From Geminicoccaceae bacterium SCSIO 64248 (GTDB taxonomy: Bacteria; Pseudomonadota; Alphaproteobacteria; Geminicoccales; Geminicoccaceae), in assembly GCA_029814805.1 (NCBI GenBank), contig CP122393.1, positions 248,001 to 312,000 on the forward strand: 64,000 nucleotides of DNA, written 5' to 3'. The notes beneath the pieces are model-generated. The model was not told where the DNA came from and searched no databases. It saw only the letters and a program-made list of their open reading frames with translations. Both the position numbers and the translations under genes were made by a program. Shown here piece after piece: positions 59,513-64,000 of this stretch. Numbering within the stretch: the first letter of the stretch is position 1; every line of letters begins with the position of its first letter.

Positions 59513-60529
59513 GTGCTGCAGAAGAATTGGCAAGATCTGATCAAGCCGCAGAAGCCCGAGGTCGTCCCGGGCGCGCGTCCTGAGCGGGAAGCCACGATCG
59601 TCGTCGAGCCGCTCGAGCGCGGCTTCGGCGTGACTCTCGGCAACGCCCTGCGCCGCATCCTGATGTCCGCCCTCCAGGGCGCCGCCATCACAGCGGTGCA
59701 GTTCGACGGGGTGCTGCACGAGTTCTCGACGCTGCCCGGCGTCCGCGAGGACGTCACCGACATCATCCTCAACCTGAAGTCGCTCGCGCTGCGCATGCAC
59801 GCGGACGGTACGCGCCGGGTCTATCTGAAGGCGCAGGGTCCGTGCGTGGTCACGGCCGGGATGATCGAGGCGGGCTCCGAGATCGAGGTCATGGACCCGA
59901 ACCACGTCATCTGCCACCTCGACGAGGGCGCGTCGCTCAACGCCGAGATGACGGTCAAGATCGGCAAGGGCTACGCCCCGGCCGCGGTCAACAAGTCCGA
60001 GGACGCCCCGATCGGGCTGATCGCGATCGACGCGATCTACAGCCCGGTCAGCAAGGTCGCCTACAAGGTCGACAACGCCCGCGTCGGCCAGGTCACCGAC
60101 TACGACAAGCTGACCATGCAGATCGAGACCAACGGCTCGATCGGGCCGGAGGAGGCGTTGGGCCTCGCCGCGCGCATCCTGCAGGACCAGCTGCAGCTCT
60201 TCATCACCTTCGAGGAGCCCCATGCCCCGGGTGCCGCCGAGCGCAAGCCCGAGTTGCCCTTCAACCCGAACCTGCTGCGCAAGGTCGACGAGCTCGAGCT
60301 GTCGGTGCGCTCGGCCAACTGCCTCAAGAACGACAACATCGTCTATATCGGCGATCTCGTTCAGAAGACCGAGGCGGAGATGCTGCGCACGCCGAACTTC
60401 GGCCGCAAGTCCTTGAACGAGATCAAGGAAGTGCTGACCCAGATGGGCCTGGCGCTCGGCATGGACGTGACGGGCTGGCCGCCCGAGAACATCGAGGACC
60501 TCGCTCGCAAGATCGAGGAGCCTTTCTAA
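59513..60529 (+). CDS. rpoA: DNA-directed RNA polymerase subunit alpha
   Basis: 338 aa. N-terminal dimerisation domain ([28 protein letters not shown]) and C-terminal domain ([17 protein letters not shown]...[14 protein letters not shown]) that contacts UP elements and activators. GTG start at 59513 after AGCGAGG. Confidence 0.97.
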   Translation: MLQKNWQDLIKPQKPEVVPGARPEREATIVVEPLERGFGVTLGNALRRILMSALQGAAITAVQFDGVLHEFSTLPGVREDVTDIILNLKSLALRMHADGTRRVYLKAQGPCVVTAGMIEAGSEIEVMDPNHVICHLDEGASLNAEMTVKIGKGYAPAAVNKSEDAPIGLIAIDAIYSPVSKVAYKVDNARVGQVTDYDKLTMQIETNGSIGPEEALGLAARILQDQLQLFITFEEPHAPGAAERKPELPFNPNLLRKVDELELSVRSANCLKNDNIVYIGDLVQKTEAEMLRTPNFGRKSLNEIKEVLTQMGLALGMDVTGWPPENIEDLARKIEEPF

Positions 60530-60569
60530 GCATCGGGCCGAGACGGCTCGGCCACGGAGGAGACGAGCG

Positions 60570-60998
60570 ATGCGTCACCGCATGAGCGGCCGCAAGCTGA
60601 ACCGGACCTGGAGTCATCGCAAGGCCATGCTGGCCAACATGACGCAGGCCCTGGTCAAGCACGAGCAGATCACGACGACCCTGCCCAAGGCCAAGGAGCT
60701 GCGGCCGGTGGTGGAGAAGCTGATCACCCTGGCCAAGCGCGGCGACCTGCACGCGCGGCGCCTGCTGATCGCCAAGATCCACTGCGAGGCCACGACGGCC
60801 AAGCTTATCGACGTGCTCGGCCCGCGCTACAACGAGCGGCCGGGCGGGTATGTCCGCGTGCTCAAGGCCGGCTTCCGCCGTGGCGACAACGCGCCCATGG
60901 CGGTCATCGAGCTGGTCGAGCGCGACGAGGGGGCCAAGGGCCTGGACTCCGGTCCGAAGCCCGTGTTCGAGGACGACGGCCAGCAGGCCGCGGCCTGA
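60570..60998 (+). CDS. rplQ: 50S ribosomal protein L17
   Basis: 142 aa. [21 protein letters not shown] start is canonical; the C-terminus has an acidic extension ([23 protein letters not shown]) longer than E. coli L17. Last gene of the alpha operon, followed by a good terminator. Confidence 0.97.
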   Translation: MRHRMSGRKLNRTWSHRKAMLANMTQALVKHEQITTTLPKAKELRPVVEKLITLAKRGDLHARRLLIAKIHCEATTAKLIDVLGPRYNERPGGYVRVLKAGFRRGDNAPMAVIELVERDEGAKGLDSGPKPVFEDDGQQAAA

Positions 60999-61065
60999 TC
61001 GGGGCCGTCTGCCGATCGCGCGAGGCCGTTGCGGACCTCGCCTGTCGGCGCCATCTGATCGGAAG

Positions 61066-61092
61066 CGGCCCGGCCCCAGTGCCGGGCCGTTT
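61066..61092 (+). terminator. Rho-independent terminator after rplQ
   Basis: 8-bp stem CGGCCCGG (61066-61073)/CCGGGCCG (61082-61089) with an 8-nt loop, followed by TTTGCGTT. It closes the ribosomal superlocus before rarA. Confidence 0.7.
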
Positions 61093-61109
61093 GCGTTCGT
61101 GACCGGGGC

Positions 61110-62456
61110 ATGAGCGGCATGAGCAACGATCTCTTCGCAGCGGTCGACCCGCCGGCGCCGCCGCCACGGCGTCGCAAGGTCGCCGCGCGTCCGCTGGCCG
61201 ACCGGATGCGGCCCTCGCGCCTGGACGAGGTCGTGGGGCAGGACCACCTGCTGCGCGAGGACGGGCCGCTCACGGTCATGCTCGGCCGCAACCGGCTGGG
61301 CTCGCTGGTCCTGTGGGGGCCGCCGGGCAGCGGCAAGACCACGCTGGCACGTCTGATCGCCGGCCATGTCGGCGCGCACATGATCGCGCTCTCGGCGGTC
61401 ATGGCCGGCGTCGCCGATCTGCGCAAGGCGTTCGAGCAGGCGCGCCAGATGGGCCGGGACGGCAAGGCGCCCGTCCTGTTCATCGACGAGATCCACCGCT
61501 TCAATCGCGCCCAGCAGGACGGGCTCCTGCACGAGGTCGAGGACGGCACGGTCACCCTGATCGGCGCCACGACCGAGAATCCGTCCTTCAGCCTCAACGC
61601 CGCGCTCGTCTCGCGCTGCCAGGTGCTCGTGCTGAACCGGCTGGACGACGCCGCGCTCGGCGCTTTGGTCGAGCGGGCCGAAGGCGCGATCGGCCATGCG
61701 CTGCCGCTGGACGAAGGCGCGCGCGCCCGTCTGCTCGAGGCGGCCGACGGGGATGGCCGCTATCTTTTGAATCTCGTCGAGATCCTGGCCGACCTGCCGG
61801 TCGAGCCCGTGCTGGACGCCCAGGCGCTGGGCCAGGTCCTGCAGCGGCGCATGCCGGTCTACGACAAGGCGCAGGAGAGCCACTACAACCTGATCAGCGC
61901 CCTGCACAAATCGGTGCGCGGCTCCGATCCCGACGCCTCGCTCTACTGGCTCAACCGCATGCTCGAGGGCGGCGAGGACCCGCGTTATCTCGCGCGCCGT
62001 CTCGTGCGCATGGCCTCGGAGGATATCGGCCTGGCCGATCCGACCGCGCTGCCCGCCGCCATCGCCGCCGCCGAGGCCTATGAGCGCCTGGGCACGCCCG
62101 AGGGCGAGCTGGCCCTGGCCCAATGCGTCGTCCATCTCGCCAGCGCGCCCAAGTCGAACGCGCTCTACACCGCCTTCAAGGCGGCAAGGCAGAGCGCCCG
62201 GGAGCATGGCTCGCTCATGCCGCCCGCCCATATCCTGAACGCGCCGACGGGGCTGATGCGCGATCTCGGCTACGGCGCCGGCTACCGCTACGACCACAGC
62301 GAGGACGAGGCCTTCTCCGGCCAGAACTATTTTCCGGACGGCATGGAGCGCGAGGCCTTCTACCGGCCGACCGGGCGCGGCGCCGAGGCCGAGCTCAAGG
62401 CGCGGCTCGACCACTGGGCGAAGCTGCGCGCCGAGCGCGCGGCCGAGGAAGGCTGA
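61110..62456 (+). CDS. rarA: Replication-associated recombination protein A (RarA/MgsA), AAA+ ATPase
   Basis: 448 aa. Acts at stalled replication forks. N-terminal residues NDLFAAVDPP resemble a SSB- or clamp-interacting tail; RMRPSRLDEVVGQDHLL, Walker A GPPGSGKTT, Walker B VLFIDEIHRFN and sensor 1 GATTENPSF are intact; the C-terminal MgsA tetramerisation domain ends with KARLDHWAKLRAER. ATG 61110 or 61119 are both possible starts. Confidence 0.95.
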   Translation: MSGMSNDLFAAVDPPAPPPRRRKVAARPLADRMRPSRLDEVVGQDHLLREDGPLTVMLGRNRLGSLVLWGPPGSGKTTLARLIAGHVGAHMIALSAVMAGVADLRKAFEQARQMGRDGKAPVLFIDEIHRFNRAQQDGLLHEVEDGTVTLIGATTENPSFSLNAALVSRCQVLVLNRLDDAALGALVERAEGAIGHALPLDEGARARLLEAADGDGRYLLNLVEILADLPVEPVLDAQALGQVLQRRMPVYDKAQESHYNLISALHKSVRGSDPDASLYWLNRMLEGGEDPRYLARRLVRMASEDIGLADPTALPAAIAAAEAYERLGTPEGELALAQCVVHLASAPKSNALYTAFKAARQSAREHGSLMPPAHILNAPTGLMRDLGYGAGYRYDHSEDEAFSGQNYFPDGMEREAFYRPTGRGAEAELKARLDHWAKLRAERAAEEG

Positions 62457-62462
62457 GCGGGC

Positions 62463-63446
62463 ATGTCGGGCGGGGTCGAGCTGGTCACCGTGACGGAGGA
62501 CGAGGCGGAGCTACGCCTCGATCGCTGGTTCCGCAAGCGCTATCCCGCGCTCGGCCACGGCAAGCTGCAGAAGCTCCTGCGCACCGGTCAGGTCCGGGTC
62601 GACGGCAAGCGGGCCGGGGCAGGCGACCGGCTCGCCCGCGGCCAGGCCGTGCGCGTGCCGCCGCTCAAGCTGGAGGGCGCACCGCCGCCCGACAACGGGC
62701 CGCGCCCTTTGTCCGACCGGGATGCCGACCTGATCCGCAGCCTGGTCCTCTATCGCGACGACAGCCTGATCGCGCTCAACAAGCCGGCCGGACTCGCCGT
62801 CCAGGGCGGGACCGGCACGACCCGCCACATCGACGGCCTGCTGGGCGGCCTGGCCGAGGGAGGGCGACGGCCGAAGCTGGTCCACCGCCTGGATCGCGAC
62901 ACGAGCGGCCTACTCGTCCTGGCGCGAACCGACACGGCCGCACGGCGGCTGACCGAGGCCTTTCGCGGCCGCGACATCCAGAAGCTCTACTGGGCGATCG
63001 TCGTGGGACGGCCCCTTCATCCGGCCGGGCTGATCGACCAGAAGCTCGCCAAGCTGCCGGGCGCCAAGGGCGAGGTCGTCGCCGAAGCCGACTTCGGCAA
63101 ACCCGCCCAGACGCGCTACTGGACGGTGCAGGGCGCATCGAAGCTCGCGGCGTGGCTGGCGCTGGTGCCGCTGACCGGCCGGACCCACCAACTGCGTGTG
63201 CATTGCGCGACCGCCCTGGACACGCCGATCCTGGGCGACGGCAAGTATGGCGGCTCGCGCGCCCGTCCCTCCGGCGCGCCGGCCGGCCTGATGCTGCACG
63301 CGCGCGAGCTGTCCCTGCCGCATCCCGACGGCGGCACGCTCAAGCTCGCAGCCCCGCCGTCGGACCAGCTCCTCGCCGCCTTCGACTGGCTGGGCTTTCA
63401 CATGGGCGACGAGACCGAGGCGGGACTGGAAGCGCTCGACGCCTGA
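62463..63446 (+). CDS. RluA/RluC-family rRNA pseudouridine synthase
   Basis: 327 aa. N-terminal S4 RNA-binding domain (RLDRWFRKRYPALGHGKLQKLLRTGQVRVDG) and catalytic domain with HRLDRDTSGLLVLA (catalytic Asp) and GRTHQLRVH. It isomerises uridines in 23S rRNA or tRNA; the target (RluC, RluD or RluA) cannot be decided from sequence. It is 6 bp after rarA, and the HAD gene follows by 11 bp, so an operon is likely. Confidence 0.92.
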   Translation: MSGGVELVTVTEDEAELRLDRWFRKRYPALGHGKLQKLLRTGQVRVDGKRAGAGDRLARGQAVRVPPLKLEGAPPPDNGPRPLSDRDADLIRSLVLYRDDSLIALNKPAGLAVQGGTGTTRHIDGLLGGLAEGGRRPKLVHRLDRDTSGLLVLARTDTAARRLTEAFRGRDIQKLYWAIVVGRPLHPAGLIDQKLAKLPGAKGEVVAEADFGKPAQTRYWTVQGASKLAAWLALVPLTGRTHQLRVHCATALDTPILGDGKYGGSRARPSGAPAGLMLHARELSLPHPDGGTLKLAAPPSDQLLAAFDWLGFHMGDETEAGLEALDA

Positions 63447-63457
63447 AAGGAGCCGTC

Positions 63458-64000
63458 TTGGCCCTGATCATCTTCGATTGCGACGGCACGCTGGTCGACA
63501 GCCAGCACGTCATCGCCCATTGCATGGCCGGCGCGTTCAAGGCCGAGGGGCTGCCCGCGCCGGACCTGGTCGCCGTGCGCCGGGTCGTCGGCCTGTCGCT
63601 GGTCCGGGCCGTCGCCATGCTGGCGCCCGATCTGCCGGAGGCGACGTGCGAGCGGATCGCCGAACGCTACAAGGAGCTGTTCCGGTTCAAGCGCGCCGAG
63701 GGCGGCACGATCGAGCCGCTCTACCCGAACGTGCGTGAGACGCTGGAAGCCCTCGAAGCGGCCGGCCATCTCCTGGCGGTCGCGACCGGCAAGAGCCGGC
63801 GGGGGCTTGACCTCGTGCTCGCCCACCACGACCTTGCCCGCTACTTCGTCAGCCTGCAGACGGCCGACACCCACCCGAGCAAGCCGCACCCCGCCATGCT
63901 TCGCCAGGCCCTGGCCGAGACCGGCGCCGTCGCCGGCGACGCGCTGATGGTCGGCGACACGAGCTTCGACATGACCATGGCGCAGAACGCCGGCATCGCC
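63458..64000 (+). CDS. HAD-superfamily phosphatase, 5' part (cut by window end)
   Basis: 181 codons visible, open to the last base. Motif I D7-x-D9 (FDCDGTLVDS), motif II at VATGKS, and motif III/IV region MVGDTSFDM are present, typical of phosphoglycolate-phosphatase-like subfamily IA enzymes with an alpha-helical cap. The start is TTG 63458 after AAAGGAG. The substrate is unknown. Confidence 0.88.
   Translation, partial: MALIIFDCDGTLVDSQHVIAHCMAGAFKAEGLPAPDLVAVRRVVGLSLVRAVAMLAPDLPEATCERIAERYKELFRFKRAEGGTIEPLYPNVRETLEALEAAGHLLAVATGKSRRGLDLVLAHHDLARYFVSLQTADTHPSKPHPAMLRQALAETGAVAGDALMVGDTSFDMTMAQNAGIA

Overview
The window is GC-rich and densely packed and reads as one chromosomal segment of an alphaproteobacterium. 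The evidence is a fused tuf-tRNA-Trp-secE-nusG-rpoBC-str-S10-spc-alpha ribosomal superlocus, a short-type adenylate kinase gene (adk) between secY and rpsM with no rpmJ there, many ATGA/GTGA stop-start overlaps, and frequent GTG starts. A Rhodospirillales-like relative is plausible, but family or genus cannot be fixed from sequence alone. I see no rRNA, CRISPR array or intact insertion sequence.

1-17.5 kb is an accessory catabolic/uptake block. An enolase-superfamily (mandelate racemase type) enzyme starts a tightly coupled operon with a complete peptide-type ABC importer (Tat-exported binding protein, two permeases, two ATPases). A converging three-gene unit follows (two amidohydrolase-2 family proteins and a Rieske ferredoxin). 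Divergent from it is a second peptide-type importer whose two ATPases are fused into one polypeptide. A stand-alone molybdenum hydroxylase large subunit (form II CoxL-like) comes next. Together they look like uptake and degradation of small organic acids or amides; the substrate is unknown.

17.6-21.7 kb is signalling: class III cyclase, OmpR-type regulator and histidine kinase in one minus-strand operon, divergent from a MipA/OmpV outer-membrane protein.

21.8-28.1 kb is a 6.4-kb islet inserted at the 3' end of a tRNA-Thr(TGT) gene. It is bounded by 180-bp imperfect direct repeats that contain the last 29 nt of the tRNA and the last 28 codons of mipA. It carries a short surface-polysaccharide set: SAF-domain oxidoreductase, RmlC-like epimerase, GT2 glycosyltransferase and MOP flippase. 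Gene debris surrounds these, and there is no intact integrase.

28.2-61 kb is core translation/transcription: rlmB, tRNA-Tyr, tRNA-Gly, tuf, tRNA-Trp, secE, nusG, rplKAJL, rpoBC, rpsL, rpsG, fusA, a second near-identical tuf, rpsJ through secY, adk, rpsM, rpsK, rpoA and rplQ. Promoter-like and hairpin elements are visible at the expected junctions. 61-64 kb holds rarA, an RluA-family pseudouridine synthase and the start of a HAD phosphatase cut by the window end.
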